A stretch of 42,717 bases of DNA, taken from positions 1 to 42,717 of the forward strand of contig CAJUSN010000003.1 of the NCBI GenBank assembly GCA_910589095.1, given 5' to 3'. A model generated the notes under the pieces. The model searched no databases. It had not been told where the DNA came from and saw nothing but the letters and a program-made list of their open reading frames with translations. The stretch comes from an uncultured Muribaculaceae bacterium. GTDB lineage: Bacteria > Bacteroidota > Bacteroidia > Bacteroidales > Muribaculaceae. This document shows, piece after piece, positions 7,165 through 15,461 of the stretch (position 1 is its first letter; each line of letters starts with the position of its first letter). A program made the position numbers and the translations under genes.

Positions 7165-8409
7165 TTAGCGAACCAAAATCTTGGTGGCTTTAGAGCCTTG
7201 ACGACGGATGTAGAGGCCGGCGGGTAGGTTTTCACCGTTCACGCGTACGCCCTGCAGGTTGAAGTATTCAACGGGGGCGTTTTCGTTGATGGCTTCGTCA
7301 ACGTTGATATCGCCTATGGCTGCAAGAGATGTGTCGCAAAGTTTGATGTTGTCGATGAACCAACGGAAGGTGTTTTTTGCACCACCGGGCCATTGGTTAT
7401 CGCAATTGCGAACCGATATAGTGGCTCCTTTGCCGATTGATCCGGCGGGGAGGTTCAAGGAGGCTTTCTCCCATGCGTAAGTGGCACCATTTTCATAGTT
7501 CCAGGCATCCAATGGATATGTGGTTTCGGAGCCATTGTAATTGACAATTATCACCAGTTCGGTGGGGTCCCAGGTGCCAGAGCCCTGACGCATTGAACAC
7601 CAATCAAACATGAAAGTAGTGGCTTTGTCAGCGGCTATTTCGGTTGAGACCGGAATCACAATGCCGGATGAATAGCCTGTGAGTCCAAATTTCAGGTAAT
7701 TGGTCTGAGGGTAAATTTGCTTCTCGGGCTGGCGTTCTTCCTTGGAGGCTGCGTGAGTGGCAAGGAAAGTGTAGCCTTTCTCAACGAGGGCATCGTAGAG
7801 GCTCACACCGTCCACCTTGGGAGTGGCGAGCTGGGGAGCGTTGGCGTTGGGGTCGTCGCTTTCAACGGTTGTTCCGCAAGGTTTGCCGTTGCCTACTTCG
7901 GTCCAGGGGGCCATCCATTCGAAATCTTCAAAGAAATATACGCCTTCGCCGAGTTCAGAGTCGGATCCGGTCCCGGTTTCGGGAGCCACGAAGGATATGC
8001 TCACTTGTGAGCCAGTGGCACCGAACAGATTGGCGGTACCTTCGCTGGTGAGAGTCAGGCCGCCGTTTTTCTCGGTTACGTTGAGGTCAACCTGAGTGAG
8101 GGTGATTGCGCCAAAACGTGGCACCTGGGCTATTTTGGCATCGCTGAGCGATCCGGTGTAAGTGTTGCCGCTCTTAGTCACATCTGTGTAAGCCACCGGA
8201 CCTACGTTAACATCCATTCCGGCCACGTCGGCAGTGAATTCCTTGATGGTGACGGAGTAGGAGGTGCCGGTTTGCTCAATGGAAACGGTTACATCATTGG
8301 CGTCGATGCTGTTGGTGCCAAGTGTAGCGGTGAGGGAGCCGGTGTAGTCAGTGGCAAAAGCTGAAAGGGACGCGGCTGTGAGAGCCAAAGAGAGTAAAGA
8401 TTTTTTCAT
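7165..8409 (-). CDS. Secreted calycin-like domain protein with T9SS-like C-terminal tail
   Basis: A 414-residue protein with a signal peptide (about 1-19, ending Ala-Phe-Ala). Residues about 21-150 show the beta-rich pattern of the Bacteroidota calycin-like domain (YTGSLTATLG, VTVSIEQTG, ITLTQVDLNV). Residues about 155-360 look like a jelly-roll, possibly carbohydrate-binding, domain beginning VYFFEDFEWMAPW. The C-terminal 45 residues (VEYFNLQGVRV, LPAGLYIRR, ending KILVR) resemble type IX secretion sorting domains, so it is probably secreted or held on the surface. No catalytic motif was seen and the ligand is unknown. It is monocistronic, with a promoter at 8499-8529 and a terminator at 7113-7139. 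Confidence 0.8.
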   Translation of the reverse strand: MKKSLLSLALTAASLSAFATDYTGSLTATLGTNSIDANDVTVSIEQTGTSYSVTIKEFTADVAGMDVNVGPVAYTDVTKSGNTYTGSLSDAKIAQVPRFGAITLTQVDLNVTEKNGGLTLTSEGTANLFGATGSQVSISFVAPETGTGSDSELGEGVYFFEDFEWMAPWTEVGNGKPCGTTVESDDPNANAPQLATPKVDGVSLYDALVEKGYTFLATHAASKEERQPEKQIYPQTNYLKFGLTGYSSGIVIPVSTEIAADKATTFMFDWCSMRQGSGTWDPTELVIIVNYNGSETTYPLDAWNYENGATYAWEKASLNLPAGSIGKGATISVRNCDNQWPGGAKNTFRWFIDNIKLCDTSLAAIGDINVDEAINENAPVEYFNLQGVRVNGENLPAGLYIRRQGSKATKILVR

Positions 8410-8498
8410 GTAGTGATAATTGTAGGTTAATAAATGTGCGGAAGGATGTGTGGAGAGTGGCGTTGTTGAAATGAAATTGATTGAGTTTCATTTCGCAA

Positions 8499-8529
8499 CA
8501 AATTTACACACTTCGGATTAATTCACAAA
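8499..8529 (-). promoter_or_regulatory. Promoter of the calycin-like gene
   Basis: On the minus strand, TTTG (8526-8529), 19 bases, then TAAATTTG (8499-8506). A near-perfect Bacteroidota promoter, with a leader of about 85 bases. Confidence 0.75.
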
Positions 8530-8811
8530 ACTTTTTTGTTTAAAAATGTTGTTGAAAATTAAAGTAATCACTTTCAATGCGTCATAAGAGTGGTGAAAAT
8601 CAGGTGCTTTTTCATAATTGAAAATATCTTAACTATCTTTAACTTAATATCTTTTTGTAAGTAAACAAGTGGTTTTAGCTTGCAAAATCGTTTGAGTGAG
8701 TCGGGTTTTGATATAAAACTTACGATTTTTGGTTTATTTTTGCTTTAAAAAAGCTATTGCACGGTCAAAGCGTTGTCAATCTAAACATTAGGAAGTGATA
8801 AAATTATCAGT
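8530..8811. other. AT-rich non-coding stretch
   Basis: No gene is visible. A further plus-strand -7 match, TATTTTTG, lies at 8735-8742, with a TTTTG 24 bases before it, which is too far for a good promoter. The stretch separates the divergent calycin-like gene and the candidate small RNA. Confidence 0.4.
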
Positions 8812-8824
8812 TATCTTTGCAATA

Positions 8825-8957
8825 GTTAATCACAACAGCTAATCAAAAACGCTTTTTCATAAAAAATAAAGCATTAGACAAAATAATACATCCACTGACG
8901 TTAAGTACTATGTGTAAATCCCAAAGGGGGCTCGTGAGAGCGTCCTTTGTTTTATTT
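8825..8957 (+). ncRNA. Candidate small RNA with its own promoter and terminator
   Basis: A -7 element TATCTTTG lies at 8812-8819, though without a clear -33 TTG. About 100 bases later comes a compact hairpin: CAAAGG (8922-8927) with CCTTTG (8944-8949) and GCTC (8930-8933) with GAGC (8938-8941), closed by a GTGA tetraloop of the GNRA type, then TTTTATTT (8950-8957). An outer stem TGTAAAT (8913-8919) with ATTTACA (8954-8960) can extend it. The unit reads towards the end of glnN and has no open reading frame of note. A 130-base small RNA is inferred. The alternative is part of a leader on the minus strand, but there the hairpin has no T-tract. Confidence 0.45.
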
Positions 8958-8999
8958 ACAGGGGTGAGAATTTGTTCCCAAGAGGGGGAAGAAAAGTAA

Positions 9000-9028
9000 C
9001 GGAGCCGTTCCTTGTGGGAGCGGCTCCG
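9000..9028 (-). terminator. Terminator of glnN
   Basis: An 8-bp stem, CGGAGCCG (9000-9007) with CGGCTCCG (9021-9028), followed on the minus strand by TTACTTTTC. It lies about 80 bases after the glnN stop codon. Confidence 0.65.
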
Positions 9029-9106
9029 CGTGTGTGGAAGGTTAAAAGGGGGGATTGTACCTATTATGGATTGGAATTTTCAGAGATTAGTAACAAGGGG
9101 AGATGC

Positions 9107-11296
9107 TCAACGGATGAAGAGTAGCTCGCGATATTTTGGCAGCGGCCACATTTCATTGTCGACCATAAGCTCGAGTTTGTCGATGTGACGGCGAATGACG
9201 TCCATGCGAGGCACTACGGTGTCGTGGTAGGCTATGGCTTTATCGCGCTCGGAGGCTATGCGGTTGGCCACTTTACGCGCTTCAACCATGGCTTCAGTCT
9301 CCTCCTTGATCATGCGGCAGTGGGTTGCAATGGCCTCAATGGTGTCGATTTCCGAGGCCGACATGCGCGCTGCTTTGTCGTCGGGGAAAATAGAGCGGAT
9401 TTTGGAAACGTTGTCAAGGAGAATCGACTGGTAACGGATGGCCACGGGAAGTACGTGATTGAGTGCGAGGTCGCCGAGTACACGCGCTTCAATCTGCACT
9501 TTTTTAGTGTACATTTCCCATTTCACTTCGTTGCGGGCCTCAAGTTCAACCTTGGAGAACACGCCTGCGTCGGCAAACATTTTCACAGACTCGGGGCGGA
9601 GGTAGGCATCGAAAATCTTGGGTACGGAAGTTTCGCAGTCCAATCCGCGTCGGGCAGCTTCGGCTTTCCATTCGTCGGAATACCCGTTGCCGTCGAAATG
9701 TATGGGTGCTGACTCCTTAATTAGTACGCGTATCTCTTCAAGCAGCGCATCGCGGAGAGTTTCGCCATTGGCCACATGGGCGTCGACTTTGGCCTTGAAG
9801 CTGATGAGCTGTTCGGCCACTGCGGCGTTAAGAGCAATCATGGCCGAAGCGCAGTTGGCCGAAGAACCCACGGCACGGAATTCAAAGCGATTGCCGGTGA
9901 ATGCAAAGGGAGAGGTGCGGTTGCGGTCGGTGTTGTCAAGCATGATTTCGGGAATCTGCGACACGTTGAGGCGCAGACCTTCGCGGTTCGACAAGTCGGT
10001 GAGCTCGCTGTTGGTTGCGGTGGCAATTCGTTCAAGAATCTCGGCCAATTGCGATCCCGTGAATATCGAAATAATGGCTGGAGGAGCTTCGTTGGCGCCG
10101 AGTCGGTGGGCATTTGTAGCTGAGGCAATGGATGCTTTCAACAGGGCGTTGTGGCGGTGCACGGCGGCCATTACATTGACCACAAAGGTGATAAACTGCA
10201 GGTTTTGCTTGGTGTCCTTGCCGGGGGCAAAGAGGAGCACGCCACGGTCGGTTCCGAGGCTCCAGTTGTTATGCTTGCCTGAGCCGTTGATGCCAGCAAA
10301 TGGTTTTTCGTGAAGAAGCACACGGAAATGATGGCGGCGGGCCACTTCAGCAATAAGGCTCATGAGCAGAAGGTTGTGGTCATTGGCAAGATTGGTTTCC
10401 TCAAAAATCGGGGCAAGTTCAAACTGATTTGGAGCCACTTCATTGTGTCGGGTTTTTGCCGGAATACCCAAGCGGTGACACTCTATTTCAAGGTCGAGCA
10501 TGAAGGCTTCAACTCGCGAGGGTATGGCTCCGAAATAATGGTCCTCGAGCTGCTGGTTTTTAGCCGATTCATGGCCCATGAGAGTGCGCCCGGTGAGCAT
10601 GAGGTCGGGACGAGCGCTGTAAAGAGCTTCATCCACTAGGAAATATTCCTGCTCCCAGCCAAGATATGATTTCACGTGCTTTACTTCAGGGTCGAAGTAT
10701 CGGGCCACGGCAGTGGCTGCCTTGTCAACGCTGTTGAGAGCGCGCAGAAGAGGTGTTTTGTAGTCGAGCGACTCTCCGGTGTAGGATATAAAGATGGTGG
10801 GAATGCAGAGGGTGTTGCCCATGATGAAGGCGGGCGACGAGATGTCCCATGCCGAGTAGCCGCGTGCCTCGAATGTGTTTCGGATTCCACCGTTGGGGAA
10901 GCTTGAGGCGTCAGGTTCCTGTTGCACAAGGAGTTTGCCGTTGAATTTCTCTATCACGCCCCCTTTGCCGTCGTGCTCCACAAAGCCGTCATGTTTCTCG
11001 GCAGTGGTCTCGGTAAGAGGCTGAAACCAGTGGGTGTAGTGTCGTGCGCCCATGTCGATGGCCCATTGTTTCATACCTTCGGCAACAGAATCGGCCACCT
11101 CGCGAGGTAAGGCTTCTTTATTGTCGATGGCATAAATCAGAGCCTCGAATGTATCGGCGGGAAGGTACTCGAACATTTTTTGTCGGTTGAACACATTCTT
11201 GCCATAATACGCTTGGGGACGCTCGGCGGGAATGGCCACCGGGTCGGCTTTACGGTTGAACGCTTCGTCAACTACTTTGAATCTCAGTTGTGACAT
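9107..11296 (-). CDS. glnN: Glutamine synthetase type III
   Basis: A 729-residue protein, the usual length for GSIII. It makes glutamine from glutamate, ammonia and ATP in the cytoplasm as a dodecamer. Clear GSIII motifs are RHYTHWFQPLT at 85-95, GWEQEYFLVD at 213-222, NEVAPNQFE at 285-293 and KPFAGINGSGKHNNWS at 331-346, the last covering ATP and glutamate binding. The start Met is followed by the typical GSIII N-terminus. It begins 43 bases after dapL with no promoter motif between them, so it may be transcribed with dapF and dapL, linking nitrogen assimilation to diaminopimelate synthesis. A terminator follows at 9000-9028. No regulator gene (GlnR, P-II) is nearby. Confidence 0.97.
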   Translation of the reverse strand: MSQLRFKVVDEAFNRKADPVAIPAERPQAYYGKNVFNRQKMFEYLPADTFEALIYAIDNKEALPREVADSVAEGMKQWAIDMGARHYTHWFQPLTETTAEKHDGFVEHDGKGGVIEKFNGKLLVQQEPDASSFPNGGIRNTFEARGYSAWDISSPAFIMGNTLCIPTIFISYTGESLDYKTPLLRALNSVDKAATAVARYFDPEVKHVKSYLGWEQEYFLVDEALYSARPDLMLTGRTLMGHESAKNQQLEDHYFGAIPSRVEAFMLDLEIECHRLGIPAKTRHNEVAPNQFELAPIFEETNLANDHNLLLMSLIAEVARRHHFRVLLHEKPFAGINGSGKHNNWSLGTDRGVLLFAPGKDTKQNLQFITFVVNVMAAVHRHNALLKASIASATNAHRLGANEAPPAIISIFTGSQLAEILERIATATNSELTDLSNREGLRLNVSQIPEIMLDNTDRNRTSPFAFTGNRFEFRAVGSSANCASAMIALNAAVAEQLISFKAKVDAHVANGETLRDALLEEIRVLIKESAPIHFDGNGYSDEWKAEAARRGLDCETSVPKIFDAYLRPESVKMFADAGVFSKVELEARNEVKWEMYTKKVQIEARVLGDLALNHVLPVAIRYQSILLDNVSKIRSIFPDDKAARMSASEIDTIEAIATHCRMIKEETEAMVEARKVANRIASERDKAIAYHDTVVPRMDVIRRHIDKLELMVDNEMWPLPKYRELLFIR

Positions 11297-11339
11297 AGGT
11301 GTTGGAGTGGTTGGTTGGGTATATTGTAATTGGAAACTT

Positions 11340-12578
11340 TCAATTTCTCAGATTTTCTTTTATTATTCGGTCCATTGCCCGGCGGGTGGCTTCGTGGGTA
11401 GAGAATGCTGTCAGTCGCAAATAACCTTCGCCCGAAGGGCCGAAACCGCAGCCGGGTGTGCCGACCACGTTACAACGATGAAGGAGCCGCCCGAAGAGCT
11501 CCCACGATGTCATACCCTCAGGACACTCTACCCAGAGATAGGGTGAGTCGCATCCGCCGAAGACCCTCAGATGGGCTTCTGTCAGGGCGTGGCGCATCAG
11601 TTGGGCATTTTCCATGTAATACCGTATTGTTTCGCTCACCTGTTCCCTGCCTTCAGGAGTGTAAAGCGCTTCGGCTGCACGCTGGATCACGTAGCTGGCT
11701 CCGTTGAATTTGGTGGATTGTCGGCGCAGCCAGAGAGCGTGGAGGCTAACTTCCCGCCCCTCGGAATCGCGTCCCGCAAGGTCGCGGGGCACTACAGTGT
11801 AGCCACAGCGCAACCCGGTGAATCCGGCAGTTTTCGAGAAACTGCGAAATTCTATGGCACAGCGGCGTGCGCCCTCTATTTCATAGATGCTTCGCGGAAT
11901 GTCAGGATTGCTCACATAGGCTTCATAGGCTGAGTCGAAGAGCAGAAGGGCATTGTGGGCCAACGCATAATCCACCCACGGTTTCAGTTGGGCGCGTGTG
12001 AGCGCTGTACCGGTGGGGTTGTTAGGGAAACAGAGGTATATAACGTCGGGGTTGCCGGTGGGAAGCGCGGGAGAGAATCCGTTTTCGGCAGTGCAGGGGA
12101 GATACTCCAGCCGTTCACGCGTGCCGTCGGGGCGCAGGCAACCTGCTCGTCCGGCCATCACATTTGTGTCGACATATACGGGATAGACCGGGTCTGTCAC
12201 GGCCACGCGGCAGTCGGGTGAGAGTATGTCGCCGATGTTTCCGGTGTCACTTTTCGCTCCGTCGCTGATGAAAATCTCGTCGGAGAAGATTTCAATGCCT
12301 CTGGAACGGTAATCATGCTCGGCAATGGCATCGCGAAGAAATGCGTAGCCTTGTTCAGGCCCGTAGCCATGGAATGTATCGGCGGAGGCCTCGTCGTCGA
12401 CAGCTCGATGGAGTGCCTTGATCGCAGCCTGGCAGATGGGGCGGGTGACATCACCTATGCCCATACGGATTATGTGGGCTTCGGGGTGAGCCTGTTGGTA
12501 GTCCGACACTTTCTTTGCTATATCCGTGAAGAGATAGGATGGGGACAGCTGCGTGAAATTGTCGTTGACCTTTATCAT
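11340..12578 (-). CDS. dapL: LL-diaminopimelate aminotransferase
   Basis: A 412-residue, fold-type I, PLP-dependent aminotransferase. It converts tetrahydrodipicolinate and glutamate straight to LL-diaminopimelate, the short lysine and peptidoglycan route used by Bacteroidota. The PLP-binding lysine is K249 in SFSKTAGFTG. Other family marks are SYLFTDIAKKV near the N-terminus, CFPNNPTGTA at 183-192 and DSAYEAYV at about 215-222. It lies 26 bases after dapF, which acts on its product, so the two form an operon. Length and motifs agree with the family throughout, and there is no sign of damage. Confidence 0.96.
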   Translation of the reverse strand: MIKVNDNFTQLSPSYLFTDIAKKVSDYQQAHPEAHIIRMGIGDVTRPICQAAIKALHRAVDDEASADTFHGYGPEQGYAFLRDAIAEHDYRSRGIEIFSDEIFISDGAKSDTGNIGDILSPDCRVAVTDPVYPVYVDTNVMAGRAGCLRPDGTRERLEYLPCTAENGFSPALPTGNPDVIYLCFPNNPTGTALTRAQLKPWVDYALAHNALLLFDSAYEAYVSNPDIPRSIYEIEGARRCAIEFRSFSKTAGFTGLRCGYTVVPRDLAGRDSEGREVSLHALWLRRQSTKFNGASYVIQRAAEALYTPEGREQVSETIRYYMENAQLMRHALTEAHLRVFGGCDSPYLWVECPEGMTSWELFGRLLHRCNVVGTPGCGFGPSGEGYLRLTAFSTHEATRRAMDRIIKENLRN

Positions 12579-12604
12579 AGCGGTTTTTGTTTTGAGATGC
12601 CGGG

Positions 12605-13450
12605 TTAGTAAAGAGGTTTGTGGAGGTGGTATCGCCCTTCATAAACGGTTGAGGCGGGGCCGGTCATAAGTACATGCCCGGAGGGGGATAGGGATATTTC
12701 AAGTGAGCCGCCCGGAAGGTGAATTGTCACCGGACTGTCGCATCGTCCGGTAATGATCGAGGCTACGGCCGTGGCGCATGCGCCTGTGCCGCAAGCCATT
12801 GTTTCACCCGAACCGCGTTCCCAGACTCTCAGTTTTATGGAGTGGCGCGACACAACTTCGGCAAATTCAATATTGGCACGTTCGGGCCACATTGGATGAA
12901 GTTCCAGCTCGCGGCCTGTGGCATGTACGTCGGTTTTGTCCAGGGAGTCAACGAAAATCACACCGTGGGGGTTGCCCATCGACACGGCCGTGAGGCGCAA
13001 GTAGCCACCGGACGTTTGAACCGGAGCATCAGGATTGCGTGATTCGCCTAATATGGGATCGGTTATAGAGGGGAGACCCATATCAACGGTTACGTTCTCC
13101 ACCACACCGTCGGTGCCGGTGTGGAGCGTGAGGGTCTTTATGCCTGAAAGGGTATCGATATGGAGGGTCTTGGACTGTGTGAGTCCCTTGTCATAAACAT
13201 ATTTGCCAACGCAGCGAATACCGTTGCCACACATTCGGGCCTCTGAGCCATCGGCGTTGAAAATGCGCATCATGAAATCAGCTTTCTCCGAGGGGAGGAT
13301 GAGGATGATGCCATCGGAACCGACTCCGGTGTGGGGACGGCTCATTTCAACGCTGAGTTCAGAAATATTGGAGGGGGCGCCATCCGGGCAATGGATGTAA
13401 ATGTAATCATTGCCTATGCCATGCATCTTTGTGAAGATGATATCGTCCAT
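12605..13450 (-). CDS. dapF: Diaminopimelate epimerase
   Basis: A 281-residue enzyme that turns LL- into meso-diaminopimelate for peptidoglycan and lysine. The two catalytic cysteines are Cys74 in MCGNGIRC and Cys220 in ETMACGTGACA; the N-terminal FTKMHGIGNDY is typical. A longer reading frame begins at 13492, but its first codons overlap the -7 element at 13490-13497, so the ATG at 13450 is the likely start; it also gives the usual N-terminus. It is the first gene of the dapF-dapL(-glnN) operon. Confidence 0.96.
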   Translation of the reverse strand: MDDIIFTKMHGIGNDYIYIHCPDGAPSNISELSVEMSRPHTGVGSDGIILILPSEKADFMMRIFNADGSEARMCGNGIRCVGKYVYDKGLTQSKTLHIDTLSGIKTLTLHTGTDGVVENVTVDMGLPSITDPILGESRNPDAPVQTSGGYLRLTAVSMGNPHGVIFVDSLDKTDVHATGRELELHPMWPERANIEFAEVVSRHSIKLRVWERGSGETMACGTGACATAVASIITGRCDSPVTIHLPGGSLEISLSPSGHVLMTGPASTVYEGRYHLHKPLY

Positions 13451-13489
13451 CGTGGCTTTGGATTGGCGTTTTTTTGAAAAAATATGGCG

Positions 13490-13520
13490 CAAAGGTAGTA
13501 AAAGTTTTTTTAATGCCCAA
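13490..13520 (-). promoter_or_regulatory. Promoter of dapF-dapL(-glnN)
   Basis: On the minus strand, TTG (13518-13520), 20 bases, then TACCTTTG (13490-13497). This would start transcription near 13483, 33 bases before the chosen dapF ATG. The motif array beginning at 13526 lies directly upstream of the -33 element. Confidence 0.75.
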
Positions 13521-13525
13521 CAGTA

Positions 13526-13723
13526 TTATGCACGGTGTTTTCAACAATCACGAAAAATTATCAACATGTTATTGACATTTTTTCAAAACGTTATTGACAT
13601 TCGGTGATGCACGTGTTGATAACCTGTGTTGAAAACAGGTTGTTTGTGGTGTGTGAATGTGTTAAATCGGTGAGGGAAAATGTGATACGGTTATTTACAC
13701 TTGCTTGGATGCAGTGTTGATAA
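13526..13723. promoter_or_regulatory. Array of DnaA-box-like TTATNNACA motifs
   Basis: Direct motifs are TTATGCACG (13526), TTATCAACA (13558), TTATTGACA (13569), TTATTGACA (13591) and TTATTTACA (13691). Inverted copies (TGTTGATAA) are at 13614-13622 and 13715-13723, the last inside the HAD gene. The first four start 32, 11 and 22 bases apart, all close to whole helical turns. Each has one mismatch to TTATNCACA. The array lies between the HAD gene and the dapF promoter. It may bind DnaA or another regulator; dnaA itself is not in this window. A weak hairpin (13621-13627 with 13635-13641) lies within it. Confidence 0.45.
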
Positions 13724-14333
13724 CTTTGCGGATTCCGTGGCGCGACACGCGATAGGACGTATCGGCATAAGCCAACAGGGCGTCGTCGCCATGTGAGTCG
13801 CCGTAGGCAGTCAGGTGATAAGTTGAGCGAGGTGGCGTCGCAGCTTTGAGTCGCGTCACTTTCTCGGTGCCATGACAGTTGGGGGTGGAGAAGCGCCCGG
13901 TCAGATATCCGGCGACGATTTCCGGCTCGGTTGCCAACACGGAGCTGATGCCGTTGGAGGTGGCCCAGGGTGCAATCCATTGTTTAATACTTGCGCTGAC
14001 GATTATGACTTCGTCGCCGGCTGAAAGATGGTTGCGTAATGCTTGCAGGGTGTCCGGGCGAACCATTCGGTTGATATTTGCGGCAAATTGCCTTCCTGCT
14101 TCGGCGAATTGTCGCTCAGGCATACCTTTGAAAAAATGACTGAAAAGTCGCTGCTTGGCTCTGGAATTGGAGATTAAGCCGAGCTTGTAGGCCAGAAGAG
14201 CAGGGGCGCAAACAAGTAGGCCCGCAAGGAATCGCGGAGTTCCGCAGGTGAAGCGTATGAATGCGGGCAAGGAATCGCGCCGTGTAAGCGTTCCGTCGAA
14301 GTCAAATGCCGCTATGTGCTTCATGTTATCCAT
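13695..14333 (-). CDS. HAD-family phosphatase partner of the prenyltransferase
   Basis: With the ATG at 14333, the protein has 212 residues. Motif I is DFDGTLT at 11-17 (nucleophile Asp11), motif II is the Ser in IIVSASIKQW, and motif III/IV is AYGDSHGDD, placing it in the HAD-IB (SerB-like) group. A longer frame from 14399 would overlap the upstream UbiA gene by 49 bases with an unlike-family N-terminus, so 14333 or 14324 is more likely. It follows the UbiA-family gene by 17 bases. HAD phosphatases are found fused to UbiA-type enzymes in other bacteria, so it probably removes the phosphate from the phosphoribosyl-polyprenyl product; that step is inferred. Confidence 0.85.
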   Translation of the reverse strand: MDNMKHIAAFDFDGTLTRRDSLPAFIRFTCGTPRFLAGLLVCAPALLAYKLGLISNSRAKQRLFSHFFKGMPERQFAEAGRQFAANINRMVRPDTLQALRNHLSAGDEVIIVSASIKQWIAPWATSNGISSVLATEPEIVAGYLTGRFSTPNCHGTEKVTRLKAATPPRSTYHLTAYGDSHGDDALLAYADTSYRVSRHGIRKVINTASKQV

Positions 14334-14350
14334 TGCATCAAGCTCAGTCG

Positions 14351-15271
14351 CTATAAATATAATAATGTGTAGAACGACAGTATCCACCCAATGATGCACA
14401 CCTGGATGAAACGGTCGCGCATGAGCACCTTGGTGGGCGAGCCGCTGCGAACATCAACCGTGGTGATTTGCAGATAGCGAATGATTCCTGCGAGCACGAA
14501 AATGGATGTGAGATACACATATTGGCTACCCAAACGTTCCATGAGTTCTGGGCTGAGAGTGTACATGATGTAACATACCATTGTGATGGTGGCCACGATC
14601 GCTATCACTTGATTCATGAACACAATGTTGTAGCCCACAATGTTTTTTCGTGGGGCCGCACCGGTTTCTTCGTAAATAACCACGTCGTCGCGGCGCTTGG
14701 CAAATGCCAGGAAGAGTGCGAGCAGGAAGGTCATCAGCACAATCCAATGTGACAGCTCTATGTTTGCGGCCACGCCGCCTGCAAAAACGCGAAGAACGAA
14801 ACCGGTTGCTATGATGAACACGTCAAGAATAGCAATCTGCTTGAGCTTCAGACAGTAGACCACGTTCAGCACCACATAACCGGCAGTGATAGCAGCTACG
14901 CCCATACACCGTTCACCGGCAGGAAGCAGCGAGCATAGCAGTGCAGCCAATCCCCAGCACGCGGCGCAAAGCACGCCGGCCGAGGCCTTTGATACTGCTC
15001 CCGACGCCACCGGGCGGAGGCGCTTGCGGGGATGCAAACGGTCGGCCTCGGCATCAATAATGTCGTTGAGGCAATAGACACCGCTGGCAGCCAGCGAAAA
15101 TGCACCGAAAGTGAGAGCCAAATCAGCGAAATCGTGCCATACTCCGGCCGGTGCTCCTGCAAAAAACAATGGCAGAAAAATAAACAGATTCTTCAACCAC
15201 TGCTCCGGTCGCAGTAGCCGGAGGATAGACAGGACTCCGGTGGTGTTATTTTCTGCTTCGCTTCGATTCAA
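14351..15271 (-). CDS. UbiA-family prenyltransferase, phosphoribosyl-decaprenyl-phosphate synthase type
   Basis: A 306-residue membrane protein with about eight or nine hydrophobic segments. The first Asp-rich motif is NDIIDAEADRLHPRKRLRP (69-87), with the Asp/Arg pattern of decaprenyl-phosphate phosphoribosyltransferases (as in mycobacterial Rv3806c), not of menaquinone or haem enzymes. LRPEQWLKNLFIFLPLFF near the N-terminus is also typical of this subgroup. It would attach phosphoribose to a polyprenyl phosphate, the first step to a decaprenyl-phosphoarabinose-like donor. Its promoter is at 15319-15349 and it is followed by a HAD phosphatase. DprE1/DprE2-like epimerase genes are not in this window. 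Confidence 0.88.
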   Translation of the reverse strand: MNRSEAENNTTGVLSILRLLRPEQWLKNLFIFLPLFFAGAPAGVWHDFADLALTFGAFSLAASGVYCLNDIIDAEADRLHPRKRLRPVASGAVSKASAGVLCAACWGLAALLCSLLPAGERCMGVAAITAGYVVLNVVYCLKLKQIAILDVFIIATGFVLRVFAGGVAANIELSHWIVLMTFLLALFLAFAKRRDDVVIYEETGAAPRKNIVGYNIVFMNQVIAIVATITMVCYIMYTLSPELMERLGSQYVYLTSIFVLAGIIRYLQITTVDVRSGSPTKVLMRDRFIQVCIIGWILSFYTLLYL

Positions 15272-15318
15272 AATTCAGAGTTTCTAAGGCGGGTAATACA
15301 TTTGAGGAATATCACCCG

Positions 15319-15349
15319 CAAAGATAGTTTATTTTTACCAGTTGACAAA
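15319..15349 (-). promoter_or_regulatory. Promoter of the UbiA-HAD operon
   Basis: On the minus strand, TTTG (15346-15349), 19 bases, then TATCTTTG (15319-15326). A near-consensus Bacteroidota promoter, with a leader of about 40 bases. Confidence 0.78.
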
Positions 15350-15405
15350 CAACGATGAAGCTGTGTCAAAATTAACTTACAACATCCCACATCCGGATAC
15401 AACAA

Positions 15406-15434
15406 CGGTGTGCCAAACGAATTTTGACACACCG
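15406..15434 (-). terminator. Terminator of the CotH-like gene
   Basis: The stem CGGTGTG (15406-15412) with CACACCG (15428-15434), continuing with CAAA/TTTG inside. The tail on the minus strand (TTGTTGTATCC) is only moderately T-rich. A 12-bp inverted repeat (15362-15373 with 15420-15431) could form an alternative long-range stem. Confidence 0.55.
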
Positions 15435-15461
15435 CCGGTGAGATGTAGGCATCATCCCTGA

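Noticed and set aside
13492..13492. Longer dapF start
   Set aside because: The codons overlap the promoter -7 element and give an N-terminus unlike the family.
13526..13723. Calling the motif array the chromosome origin
   Set aside because: All boxes carry a mismatch, dnaA is absent and no skew change is apparent by eye, so only the motif array is reported.
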